The notes: generated from the letters alone by a model not told the origin. Counted from the first letter of the stretch, positions 6,068-13,999 are shown. The stretch is 17,940 bases of DNA from Verrucomicrobiota bacterium (GCA_026397695.1 JAPLUJ010000324.1:1-17940), one strand, 5' to 3'. Made by a program: numbers and translations.

Positions 6068-6811
6068 TTAAGCATGCCCATAGAAAGGAACACCCTTCCT
6101 CCAGAGTCGGAAGGCCTGCCAGTAAATACCGATGATCACTTGGAGCGTAATCATCGGATACTTGAGCAGCATCTGCCTGAGCGAGGTTCCGGTCATCTCC
6201 CTTCGCTCCGCTGTTAGCTCAGCCTCGAAAATCCTGCCCTGCCCGTCAAAGTTGCTCATCTGGACGTTCACCGTGATTCCCGGTTCGGTGAATGCCCATT
6301 CATAGTCCAGTTCCATTGGCATGAACGGCGATACCGTGAAATCTTTCTTTAGCCGGAATTGTTTCTGCTGTTGCGTGCCGATATTGTCCCGTTCATCCAC
6401 GACATAACAATGAACCTCGCCCCACGGTGTGTTGTGCACCTCTACCACGATGGTCTCAACCCTGCTGCCGGCGGCATCGTAGCAGTAGTAGAAGGTGGCG
6501 GGATTGAAGTAGTGGCCCAGATACCGCAGGTGCGTCATCATCCTCACAGGCCCGGCCGGCAGGTTGCCGGTCCTCTGCCGGACCAACTCGCGTACGGCTG
6601 CGTCGAGCGTCAGCGACGGGTTGCCAAAATGGTCTTTTCTGCGCAGCCACGCGAGGTTGGCGCCCTTGGTCGACCAGAGCAGCCGGCGGTCGAACACGGT
6701 ATCCAGTTCTGCCAAGTCCAGATACAGGAAAAAGAGCGAATGGCGGAAGCTGTTCTCCCTTGGTCGGTAACGGGCATGACGGATCACACCTTCATAAATG
6801 CAGCTATTCAT
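6068..6811 (-). CDS. DUF1365 family protein
   Basis: A protein of about 247 residues. NSCIYEGVIRHARYRPREN at the start, FRHSLFFLYLDLAEL, the YLGHYFNPATFYYCYD core and VEVHNTPWGEVHCYV are hallmarks of DUF1365, whose members nearly always sit between an FAD-dependent amine-oxidase-like gene and a Cfa-like gene. The biochemical role is not established; the context points to acyl-chain modification at the membrane. The C-terminus (LKYPMITLQVIIGIYWQAFR) is amphipathic to hydrophobic and could lie on the membrane. ATG 6811, two bases after the upstream stop, is preferred to a TTG at 6817 that overlaps that stop. Confidence 0.88.
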   Translation of the reverse strand: MNSCIYEGVIRHARYRPRENSFRHSLFFLYLDLAELDTVFDRRLLWSTKGANLAWLRRKDHFGNPSLTLDAAVRELVRQRTGNLPAGPVRMMTHLRYLGHYFNPATFYYCYDAAGSRVETIVVEVHNTPWGEVHCYVVDERDNIGTQQQKQFRLKKDFTVSPFMPMELDYEWAFTEPGITVNVQMSNFDGQGRIFEAELTAERREMTGTSLRQMLLKYPMITLQVIIGIYWQAFRLWRKGVPFYGHA

Positions 6812-6813
6812 GT

Positions 6814-8058
6814 TCAAAGTGTTTGCTCAAAGTAACTGCACGCCGCCAGTGCGCTCTTCACCCCGTCCTCATGAAACCCGTAACTCCAGTAGGCGCCGCA
6901 GTAGTGGGTCCGGTTCCTGCCGCTGATCTCAGCGTGGCGCTGCTGTGCCGCTGGCGCGGCCATCGTATACTGGGGATGGTGGTAAACATAGGTGCCGATC
7001 ACCTTCTCTGCGGCGATTGCACCAGGCAGGTTGAGCGTAACGCAGAACTCCTCGGAGGACCTGATCGACTGTAGGATATTCATGTCATAGGTGAGCACCG
7101 CGCGGCCTGATGAATTTCCCGGGATGTAGTAGTTCCAGCTCGCCCAGAGTTTTCGCCGATGCGGCAGGACAGCCGTGTCGGTATGCAGGACGGCCACGTT
7201 TTGCTGGTATGGGAACGCGCCGAGAACCTCGCGCTCAGCTGGCGTCGGGTCCGCGAGCAGGGCCAGGGCCTGGTCGCTGTGGCATGCCATTACCACATGA
7301 TCGAATAGCTCCACGGAGCCACCCGCCGCAATGACCTTGACATGATCCGCCGAGCGCTGCACAGACCGCACAGGAGCATTGAGGCGGATCCGATCCCGGA
7401 ACGAGGCAATCAGTGGATCGACATAGCGGGCTGACCCGCCGGTAATGACCTTCCACTCGAAGGGATTGCTCACCTCCAGAATGCCGTGGTTCAAAAAAAA
7501 CCGGGCGAAGGTACATAGTGGGAATTCCTCCACGGCTGCGGGACCTGCTGACCAGATGGCGGCCGCCATGGGGATCAGGAAAAAGTCGAGGAAGCGCTTT
7601 GAATATCCGCGGGAACGAAGATACGGTACCAACGGACGCTCATCAGCTCCTTCCTCTATCAGGCGTGTTAACTCTCCCCGCAGGCGCAGGATGTCCCGAA
7701 CCATGGCATAGAACGACGGGTCTAGCAGGTTTCTGCGCTGGCCGAAGATAGTATTGAGATTATGGGCGCTGTATTCACGGCCCTCGGGCTCGGATCTGAG
7801 GCTGAAGGTCATCTGCGAGGGCTGGTACGCCACGCCAAGACGTTTCATGAGCTTCAGGAAGTTCGGGTAGGTGACCTCGTTGAATACGATGAAGCCGGTA
7901 TCCACGTTGTACCGTTTTCCTGCCCGTTCCACCTCCACCGTATGCGTGTGTCCGCCGATATAGTCGTTTGCTTCGAAAACCGTGATCTCATGGTCCCCGT
8001 TCAGGAGATAGGCCGACACCAGCCCGGAGATGCCACCACCGATGATCGCTATTTTCAT
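6814..8058 (-). CDS. FAD-dependent amine-oxidase/desaturase-like flavoprotein
   Basis: A 414-residue protein starting with the dinucleotide-binding motif IAIIGGGISGLVSAYLL and an E-A-N-D-Y-I-G-G-H segment that binds the FAD ribose, typical of NAD(P)-binding Rossmann amine oxidases (COG2907). VDTGFIVFNEVTYPNFLKL is characteristic of the branch found with DUF1365 and Cfa. The C-terminal YCGAYWSYGFHEDGVKSAL holds the second FAD contact. In this gene context the likely substrate is a fatty acyl chain: in alphaproteobacteria a desaturation step (UfaD) precedes furan ring formation. I cannot tell from sequence whether this protein performs it. It lies 18 bases downstream of DUF2177 and its stop abuts the DUF1365 start. 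Confidence 0.88.
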   Translation of the reverse strand: MKIAIIGGGISGLVSAYLLNGDHEITVFEANDYIGGHTHTVEVERAGKRYNVDTGFIVFNEVTYPNFLKLMKRLGVAYQPSQMTFSLRSEPEGREYSAHNLNTIFGQRRNLLDPSFYAMVRDILRLRGELTRLIEEGADERPLVPYLRSRGYSKRFLDFFLIPMAAAIWSAGPAAVEEFPLCTFARFFLNHGILEVSNPFEWKVITGGSARYVDPLIASFRDRIRLNAPVRSVQRSADHVKVIAAGGSVELFDHVVMACHSDQALALLADPTPAEREVLGAFPYQQNVAVLHTDTAVLPHRRKLWASWNYYIPGNSSGRAVLTYDMNILQSIRSSEEFCVTLNLPGAIAAEKVIGTYVYHHPQYTMAAPAAQQRHAEISGRNRTHYCGAYWSYGFHEDGVKSALAACSYFEQTL

Positions 8059-8076
8059 GTCATCGTAGTATTGTTT

Positions 8077-8493
8077 TCACTTCAGCCACCGATCGAGATA
8101 TGCTGCCGCGAGGGTCCCCACGGCGTTCAGGAATCCGCCCCAGCAGATATCGACGAGTGATATGCGGAGCGGCCAATCCCGCAGCAGTGAATAATTCGTC
8201 ATATCGTAAATGGTGTAAACGATGATGCCGTACAGAGCGCCCCAGCACAGGCTCGATACAACCGGATTATCCGGCGAGACCCGAGGGAGGGCAAAGAGCA
8301 CGATGCCTGCGGGAATGGCGACATAGACGACCAGGGCCGCCCAGATGACCGGCTGCATCGAATCGCCGGACATCCGGAGGAAACCGCCAAGGTCCTTTTT
8401 GTACAGACTGGATGCGAATATGCCGAGCCAGATGAAGTCCAAGGCGAAGAGGATCGGGGGAAGAACAAGCAGGATTTTAATTGAATGCCACAT
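8077..8493 (-). CDS. DUF2177 membrane protein
   Basis: A 138-residue protein with four hydrophobic helices. FALDFIWLGIFASSLYKKDLG near the N-terminus and the YTIYDMTNYSLLRDWPLRIS block, then VDICWGGFLNAVGT, are typical of DUF2177, a family of unknown function. ATG 8493 is chosen because the hydrophobic helix follows at once and an AGAGG sequence lies at a normal distance upstream, one of the few clear ribosome sites in the window. A longer frame reaching 8589 would overlap the DUF1295 gene. It is the second gene of the lipid operon, 22 bases after DUF1295. Confidence 0.87.
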   Translation of the reverse strand: MWHSIKILLVLPPILFALDFIWLGIFASSLYKKDLGGFLRMSGDSMQPVIWAALVVYVAIPAGIVLFALPRVSPDNPVVSSLCWGALYGIIVYTIYDMTNYSLLRDWPLRISLVDICWGGFLNAVGTLAAAYLDRWLK

Positions 8494-8515
8494 GGTTTGC
8501 CTCTGTTTCTGTTGG

Positions 8516-9286
8516 TTATGTCTTGGGGAGCAGCGGGAAAAACGCGCTTGTCTGCTGCCGGTATTTTTCGAATTCAGGATTGCCTTCATACTTCTTTTCG
8601 AGCATGGGGATGCCCGAAACCCTGAGGATCAGAAAGGTGATGGCAAGCGGTCCGATGATGACAGGCCATGCCGCGCCTGCAGCAAGGGCTATCAGATATA
8701 TTCCCCACCACAGGGTCACTTCACCAAAGTAGTTCGGGTGCCGGCTGTAACGCCAAAGCCCGCGCATGATGATCCTTCCCTTGTGGGCGGCGTCTTGCTT
8801 GAATCTGAGAAGCTGCCAGTCACCTATTACCTCAAACAGGAAGCCCATGGTCCAGATGAGCAGGCCAGCAGCATCAAGCATCGTCCAGGGTGAACTATCC
8901 GCCATAATGACCGAGGTAACCGGCAGTGCTATGACAAGGAGCAGTAATCCCTGGAGCAGAAACACTTGGAAGTATGCACGGATGTTTGCGTTCCTGCCCC
9001 ACTCCTGTCTCCATGCGCGGTAGCGTTCATCCTCGCCTTTCACCCTGTTCCGCAGGTAGACATGCAGGGACAAACGCACGCCCCATATAATGACAACCGC
9101 CATGACAAGATATGCCCGGGGATTGAGATTCTCACTCACCGCGGCCGCCGCGAGCGCGGAAATCATGAAGCCGGGACCCCATGCGATATCCGCAATGTCG
9201 AATCTTGACATAGTCCGGGCAACAAGAAACCAGAGAGTCATATAGATGACGATAATTGCAAGCTGAATAAGCATTACATGCATCAT
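8516..9286 (-). CDS. DUF1295 (steroid 5-alpha-reductase-like) membrane protein
   Basis: A 256-residue polytopic protein. The signature GLWRYSRHPNYFGEVTLWWG lies in the C-terminal half and is the NADPH-binding segment shared with steroid reductases and isoprenylcysteine methyltransferases; FDIADIAWGPGFM near the N-terminus is typical of DUF1295. Members reside in the inner membrane and are predicted to reduce or modify lipid-like substrates. As the first gene of the operon it is directly downstream of the candidate promoter at 9344-9372. ATG 9286 is followed by further in-frame ATGs at 9283 and 9274, so the exact start is uncertain by a few codons. Confidence 0.88.
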   Translation of the reverse strand: MMHVMLIQLAIIVIYMTLWFLVARTMSRFDIADIAWGPGFMISALAAAAVSENLNPRAYLVMAVVIIWGVRLSLHVYLRNRVKGEDERYRAWRQEWGRNANIRAYFQVFLLQGLLLLVIALPVTSVIMADSSPWTMLDAAGLLIWTMGFLFEVIGDWQLLRFKQDAAHKGRIIMRGLWRYSRHPNYFGEVTLWWGIYLIALAAGAAWPVIIGPLAITFLILRVSGIPMLEKKYEGNPEFEKYRQQTSAFFPLLPKT

Positions 9287-9343
9287 GACAATCCATTGGT
9301 TAGGGTGGCGGCCTGCCGCAAGATGAAATCAAACAACATCGAC

Positions 9344-9372
9344 AGGATAATCCTGCAGCCGGCACAATTCAA
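9344..9372 (-). promoter_or_regulatory. Candidate promoter of the lipid-modification operon
   Basis: On the minus strand, TTGAAT (9372-9367), a 17-base spacer and TATCCT (9349-9344) form a plausible sigma-70 promoter, with transcription starting about 50 bases before the DUF1295 ATG. The upstream side reads TTTTTATTGAAT, so the TTTATTG core of the repeats before the carH-like gene overlaps this -35 element. The shared core is suggestive, but this region is AT-rich. Confidence 0.35.
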
Positions 9373-9475
9373 TAAAAATAATGACTGCCGGAAAATCGCC
9401 TTGGGGGTTGGCGCGCATGAGCAAGGTGGGGATGCGCGTTCCAATGGCCGGGGATCAAAGCAGTCCGCACGGGAT

Positions 9476-10453
9476 TCACCCGCCGATCGCGGGCATCGGG
9501 CGCCTGACCTGGAAACCCCCGGCGAAGGTGTGGCTTTCCGGCTTGTTAGATATCGCTTGGTGGATGGCTTGCGGGAGACCGGATGCCGCGATTGTGTTAG
9601 ACCGCAGCGCGGGCAGCAGGTCGATTTCGCCGTGGCGGCCGAGGCACGGGCGGAGTTTGCCGTCGGCGGTGAGGCGCAGTTTGTTGCAGGTGGCGCAGAA
9701 ATCCGCGCAGGTGATCGATCCGATGAAGCCGACCAGCGCGCCGCTGTGGCGCAGACGGAAATACCGGGCCGGGCCGTGGCCGACGGCTTGTTCACTAGCA
9801 GGATCCAGTTGGTCATGGGCGGCCAGGCGCGCCATGGCCTCGGCGATGGAGAAAAAGTGATTGTCATTGATCGGTCCGCCGGGCGCGAGAGGCATTAGTT
9901 CGATGAAACGCACCGGCATGCCGCGGGCGGCACCAAATTCGACCAGCGGGATGATTTGCTCGTCGTTGATGCCGCGCAGCAGGACACAGTTGAGTTTGAC
10001 GATCTCGAAGTTGGCGGCGGCGGCTGCGGCGATGCCATCAAGGGCGGCTTGGAGCCGTCCTCCTGTGAGTTTCTGATAGGCGGCGGGATCGAGCGTATCG
10101 AGGCTGATATTGATCGAGCGCGCCCCGGCTTGTTTGAGCGGCAGGGCGAGATCTGCGAGGCGGATTCCGTTAGTAGAGATGCCGAGCGCCTGCACTCCGG
10201 GCAGGTCCCAGATGCGGCGGGCGATCTCGACGATGTCGTGGCGGACCAGAGGTTCGCCGCCGGTGAGGCGGAATTTCCGGAACCCATGATCCGCCGCACA
10301 TGCGACAATGCTGACGATTTCATCGGCAGTTAGATGATCATTGCGTTGTGTCCAGCCCGGGTAGTTCACCGGCATGCAGTAGAGGCAGCGCTCGTTGCAG
10401 CGGTCGGTGACCGAGATGCGGAGGTAATCGATGTGGCGGCTGAAGGGATCCAT
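9476..10453 (-). CDS. moaA: GTP 3',8-cyclase MoaA (molybdenum cofactor biosynthesis)
   Basis: A 325-residue radical SAM enzyme that converts GTP to 3',8-cyclo-7,8-dihydro-GTP, the first step of molybdenum cofactor synthesis. The N-terminal cluster motif is C19-x3-C23-x2-C26 (DRCNERCLYCMP). KFRLTGGEPLVR binds SAM, and a second, C-terminal cluster is held by CADFCATCNKLRLTADGKL and the following RPC. The protein ends in the conserved Gly-Gly tail (PMPAIGG) needed for radical transfer, so it is complete. It starts 18 bases downstream of the TauE/SafE gene and is probably co-transcribed with it. No other moa genes are in the window. The last 45 or so codons have a decayed second copy at 1549-1683. 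Confidence 0.95.
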   Translation of the reverse strand: MDPFSRHIDYLRISVTDRCNERCLYCMPVNYPGWTQRNDHLTADEIVSIVACAADHGFRKFRLTGGEPLVRHDIVEIARRIWDLPGVQALGISTNGIRLADLALPLKQAGARSINISLDTLDPAAYQKLTGGRLQAALDGIAAAAAANFEIVKLNCVLLRGINDEQIIPLVEFGAARGMPVRFIELMPLAPGGPINDNHFFSIAEAMARLAAHDQLDPASEQAVGHGPARYFRLRHSGALVGFIGSITCADFCATCNKLRLTADGKLRPCLGRHGEIDLLPALRSNTIAASGLPQAIHQAISNKPESHTFAGGFQVRRPMPAIGG

Positions 10454-10471
10454 GGGGGTGGAGATGCGAAT

Positions 10472-11221
10472 TCAGATGGTCACGAATTTCGCAGCGGCGA
10501 CAAGCAAAACCACCGCCAGCGAGCGTTTCAAGGCGGGAACTCCGGCTCGCTTGCTGCCCCAGGATGAACCCAACCATCCGCCGATCATCACAACGGGCAG
10601 CAACTGCCAGGTAACGGGCGGAATGGCGCCGCCCTTGACGATGAAACCGGAGAGACCGGCCAGCGAATTCGCGAGAATGAAGGCGGCGGAGACGGCGGCG
10701 GCGGGTTTTGCCGGGGTCCAGCGGAACAGAATCAGCAGTGGTGTTAGAAAAATCCCGCCACCGATGCCGATCAGGCCTGATAGAAATCCGAGTGACAAGC
10801 CGAGCACCAGCAGGGTGGGCCACTGCGGTTCGCGGGTGAGCGTTTCAGCGGTATTGCCACTGAACGCCAGCCGCCACGCCCCGCAGACGAGGGTGGCGGC
10901 GACGATGATTTTGAAGATCGGATCGGGGGATTGCAGCCAGCCGCCGATGAATGCGGCGGGCACCGACGCCGCAGCCAGCGGCCAGAACAAGCGGGCGCGG
11001 AAATGTTGCGCACGCGCAAACATCACCAGCGCCAGCAACGAAACCGCGATGTTGAGAGTGAGCGCGATGGGTTTCATCTCCACCGGAGCCATGCCCATGA
11101 ATCCCATAACCGCAAGATAGGCAGACGCCCCGCCATGCCCGACCGAGGCATAGAGCGCCGCCGCGAGAAAAAACGCGCAGCAAAGCACCGGTAGCTGAAT
11201 AATGGAAAGGATGTCGCACAT
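10472..11221 (-). CDS. TauE/SafE family anion exporter, membrane permease
   Basis: A protein of about 249 residues with seven to eight hydrophobic helices. It shows the two inverted-repeat signatures of the TauE/SafE family (COG0730): ALYASVGHGGASAYLAVMGF in the first half and LSGLIGIGGGIFLTPLLILF in the second. Members export sulfite, sulfoacetate or related organic anions; the substrate cannot be deduced. ATG 11221 is preferred to an upstream start at 11275 because the first transmembrane helix follows immediately. It is first in a two-gene unit with moaA. A possible link is a molybdoenzyme that handles sulfur oxyanions, but no such enzyme is visible. Confidence 0.88.
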   Translation of the reverse strand: MCDILSIIQLPVLCCAFFLAAALYASVGHGGASAYLAVMGFMGMAPVEMKPIALTLNIAVSLLALVMFARAQHFRARLFWPLAAASVPAAFIGGWLQSPDPIFKIIVAATLVCGAWRLAFSGNTAETLTREPQWPTLLVLGLSLGFLSGLIGIGGGIFLTPLLILFRWTPAKPAAAVSAAFILANSLAGLSGFIVKGGAIPPVTWQLLPVVMIGGWLGSSWGSKRAGVPALKRSLAVVLLVAAAKFVTI

Positions 11222-11269
11222 GCCAGTCACAGTCGTCACTGCGGCGGAAAACTTGTCGTCGTTCCCACA

Positions 11270-11461
11270 TTGCACAAGAAAAACAATTCGCTCGAAGACA
11301 TGCCCCAGCTTGAAGCGTCCGGCCGCATGGGGATTTCACGCCAGACCTTCAGCCGCATTCTGGCCCGGGCGCGCCAAACCGTGGCCACATGCCTAACCCG
11401 GGGCATGGCGGTACGCATTGAAGGCGTGGTGGTACATCTTGACGCCGCCCCCAAAACATGA
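11270..11461 (+). pseudogene. DUF134 (UPF0251) DNA-binding protein, N-terminally truncated remnant
   Basis: The 63-codon frame contains EASGRMGISRQTFSRILARA, a helix-turn-helix matching the C-terminal half of DUF134 proteins, and RGMAVRIEG, which matches the conserved K-A-L-R-I-E-G end. The N-terminal half of the family (the P-R-K-x-R x V segment and the D-E-x-E-A-x-R-L block) is missing, and upstream in-frame sequence shows no similarity to it. The only starts are a TTG at 11270 and an ATG at 11300, neither with a ribosome site. It lies 69 bases upstream of cydA. It could be a small functional HTH protein, but truncation is more likely. Confidence 0.55.
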
Positions 11462-11530
11462 CGAAGCTAACGCAGGCATCCGCAGCCATCATCCACCGGC
11501 CGACAAAAATCCCTTTACGGTTTCCGCCCC

Positions 11531-12955
11531 ATGAACGTTGAAATGTTAGCGCGCATCCAATTCGCCTTCACGGCGGCCTTTCACTATCTCTATCCACCGT
11601 TGAGCATCGGGCTGGGGGTCGTGCTGGTCATGATGGAGGGGATGTGGCTGCGCACCCGCAAACCGCTCTATCACAACATGGCCCGCTTCTGGACCAAGAT
11701 TTTCGGCCTGATCTTCGGCTTGGGGGTGGCCACCGGCATCGTGCTGGAATTCGAGTTCGGCACCAACTGGGCCACCTACTCGCGCTTCGTCGGCGATATT
11801 TTCGGCAGCGCACTGGCGGCGGAAGGCATCTTCGCGTTTTTTCTTGAATCCGGGTTTCTGGCGATTCTGTTATTTGGTTGGGACAAAGTGGGACGTAAAC
11901 TCCATTTCTTTGCCACCTGCATGGTTGCGCTCGGGGCGCATTTCAGCGCGGTCTGGATCATTGTGGCCAATTCATGGCAGCAAACGCCGGCGGGGTCCCA
12001 CCTTGAAATCGGTGGCCAGCCAGTGCCCTTGGGGCACGCTTTCGAAGCCGCCGATCTGGGCCGGGCGCGCATGGTCATCGATGATTTCTGGGGCGTGGTG
12101 TTCAACCCGTCGTCGATGGACCGGCTCAGCCACACCTTGGTGGCCGCATGGCTGGCGGGCGCGTTTCTGGTTATCAGCGTGGCCGCCTTCTATCTGATCC
12201 GGCGGCGCCACGTCACGTTTGCCGCAACCTCCCTCAAGTTCGGCCTGGTGCTGGCGATGGCCGCTTCGCTGCTATCCCTGGTCACCGGGCATAGCTCCGC
12301 AGGCGGGGTGGCCAGGAACCAACCGTCGAAGCTGGCGGCGATGGAGGGTATCTGGCAAACCGGCGCGGCGGCGCCGCTACATCCCTTCGGCTGGGTGGAC
12401 ACAACTCACAGGCACACGGTCGGACCGAAGATTCCGGCGGGCCTGAGTATGTTAGTTGGAGGACGCAGCGATCATGCGGTTACCGGCCTGAATGATATTC
12501 CGAGGGATCTGCGCCCGCCGGTGCAGCTGACCTTCCAATGTTTCCATATGATGGTTGCTATCGGATTTGCCCTGATTGCCATGTCGCTGTGGGGCGGATG
12601 GCTGTGGTGGCGGGGGAAACTTGCCGACACGGAGCATTTCCTAACACGCTGGTTTTTGTTATTTTCTGTGCCTTTGGTGCTGCTCCCGCAAATCGCCAAT
12701 CAAGCCGGTTGGTTCACGGCGGAAATCGGCCGCCAACCGTGGATTGTCTGGGGTTACCTGCGGACCAGCGACGGCCTGTCGGTGGTGGTCAAGGCCCATC
12801 AGGTGCTGACCTCGCTGATCGGCTTCGGCTTGATCTATCTGCTATTGTTGGTGCTCTTTCTCTTCCTGCTCAATCGCAAGATCCAACATGGTCCCGAGCC
12901 GCTGGAAGAAAGCCACGAACTCCCTGACAACTGGCTCAAACAAAGCCGCGCCTGA
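11531..12955 (+). CDS. cydA: Cytochrome bd quinol oxidase subunit I
   Basis: A 474-residue inner-membrane protein, shorter than the E. coli subunit (522) and of the short-Q-loop type. H18 in AFTAAFHYLYPPLSIG corresponds to E. coli H19. E98 and E106 (AAEGIFAFFLESG) match the E99/E107 pair. RLSHTL holds the heme b558 His, and CFHMMV the Met ligand. In the Q-loop, QPSKLAAMEGIW keeps the Lys and Glu needed for quinol oxidation, and GRQPWIVWG is present. The enzyme oxidises quinol and reduces oxygen to water with high affinity, often under low oxygen or stress. It is co-transcribed with cydB. ATG 11531 has no Shine-Dalgarno sequence but gives the family N-terminus. Confidence 0.95.
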   Translation: MNVEMLARIQFAFTAAFHYLYPPLSIGLGVVLVMMEGMWLRTRKPLYHNMARFWTKIFGLIFGLGVATGIVLEFEFGTNWATYSRFVGDIFGSALAAEGIFAFFLESGFLAILLFGWDKVGRKLHFFATCMVALGAHFSAVWIIVANSWQQTPAGSHLEIGGQPVPLGHAFEAADLGRARMVIDDFWGVVFNPSSMDRLSHTLVAAWLAGAFLVISVAAFYLIRRRHVTFAATSLKFGLVLAMAASLLSLVTGHSSAGGVARNQPSKLAAMEGIWQTGAAAPLHPFGWVDTTHRHTVGPKIPAGLSMLVGGRSDHAVTGLNDIPRDLRPPVQLTFQCFHMMVAIGFALIAMSLWGGWLWWRGKLADTEHFLTRWFLLFSVPLVLLPQIANQAGWFTAEIGRQPWIVWGYLRTSDGLSVVVKAHQVLTSLIGFGLIYLLLLVLFLFLLNRKIQHGPEPLEESHELPDNWLKQSRA

Positions 12956-12983
12956 ACCCCTCAAGTTAGAACCCCTCAAGTTA
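12954..12983 (+). repeat. Perfect 15-bp tandem repeat at the cydA-cydB junction
   Basis: The unit GAACCCCTCAAGTTA occurs twice without a gap. The first copy begins inside the cydA stop codon and the second ends on the A of the cydB ATG. The duplication enlarges the gap between the genes to 27 bases; with one copy it would be 12. Confidence 0.95.
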
Positions 12984-13999
12984 TGGACTACAATCTCCTT
13001 TGGTTTGTATTGGTCGGCGTGTTGTTCGCCGGTTATGCGATGCTTGACGGCTTCGACCTCGGCGTCGGTGCCCTGATTCTCAGGGTCAAGGACGATGACG
13101 AGCGGCGCGTGCTCTACAATGCCATCGGCCCGGTATGGGATGGCAACGAGGTGTGGTTAGTCACTGGCGGCGGGGCCTTGTTCGCGGCCTTTCCGCCGGT
13201 TTATGCCACGGTTTTTTCCGGTTTCTATCTGGCATTCATGCTGCTGCTGTTTGCGTTGATTTTCCGGGCGGTGGCCATTGAGTTCCGCAGCAAGGAGCCC
13301 TGGTTGTGGTGGCGCCGCTGGTGGGACCGGGGGTTTTTCGCCGGCAGCACCACCGCCGCCCTGCTGATCGGAGTCGCCATGGGCAACATCGTCTGGGGCA
13401 TCCCGCTCGACGCCAGGGGCGAGTTCGCCGGCACCTTCCTCAGCCTGCTGCATCCATATGCCCTGCTCATGGGGGTGACGACGGTGGTGTTGTTTATGAT
13501 GCACGGGGCGATCTATCTGCACATGAAAACCGAAGGACCGTTGCAGGCCCGCATCCGGCAATGGATCAACCCGCTCATTATCGCATTCATCGTCTGTTAT
13601 GCACTGACCACGCTGGCCACCTTGCTCTATGTGCCGCGCATGACCCACATCCTGCGCGAGCAACCGGCGCTGTTTGCGGTGGTGGTGCTGCTGGTGCTGG
13701 CGATCGCCAACCTGCCGCGGGAAATCCACCGCGGCCGCGATGGCGCGGCTTTCCTTAGTTCCTGCGCTACCATGCTGTTGCTGATGGCCTTGTTCGGTCT
13801 CGGGATGTTCCCCAACATGGTGTACTCGGTGCCGGATCCGGCACATTCCCTAACGGCCTACAATGCGGCATCCACCGAGAAGACCCTCAAAATCATGACC
13901 CTCATCGCCGCCACCGGCGTGCCCATCGTGCTTGCCTATACCGCCACCGTTTACTATATCTTCCGCGGCAAAGTGAAAATCGGCAAGGACAGTTACTGA
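12983..13999 (+). CDS. cydB: Cytochrome bd quinol oxidase subunit II
   Basis: A 338-residue polytopic protein. The N-terminal YNLLWFVLVGVLFAGYAMLDG, then FDLGVG, and the NAIGPVWDGNEVWLVTGGGA block are diagnostic for CydB, as is the FRAVAIEFRSK segment. It supports the heme-bearing CydA and is required for assembly. It starts 27 bases after cydA, next to a duplicated 15-base element, with no recognisable ribosome site, so its translation may be coupled to cydA. No cydX-like small ORF or cydDC genes were seen next to it. It is convergent with the G3E GTPase gene. Confidence 0.95.
   Translation: MDYNLLWFVLVGVLFAGYAMLDGFDLGVGALILRVKDDDERRVLYNAIGPVWDGNEVWLVTGGGALFAAFPPVYATVFSGFYLAFMLLLFALIFRAVAIEFRSKEPWLWWRRWWDRGFFAGSTTAALLIGVAMGNIVWGIPLDARGEFAGTFLSLLHPYALLMGVTTVVLFMMHGAIYLHMKTEGPLQARIRQWINPLIIAFIVCYALTTLATLLYVPRMTHILREQPALFAVVVLLVLAIANLPREIHRGRDGAAFLSSCATMLLLMALFGLGMFPNMVYSVPDPAHSLTAYNAASTEKTLKIMTLIAATGVPIVLAYTATVYYIFRGKVKIGKDSY

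Noticed and set aside
4253..9340. Flanking direct repeats that would prove insertion of the lipid operon
   Set aside because: Only a weak resemblance (AACAAC-type words near 4252 and 9332) is present, too short and simple to count as target-site duplication.
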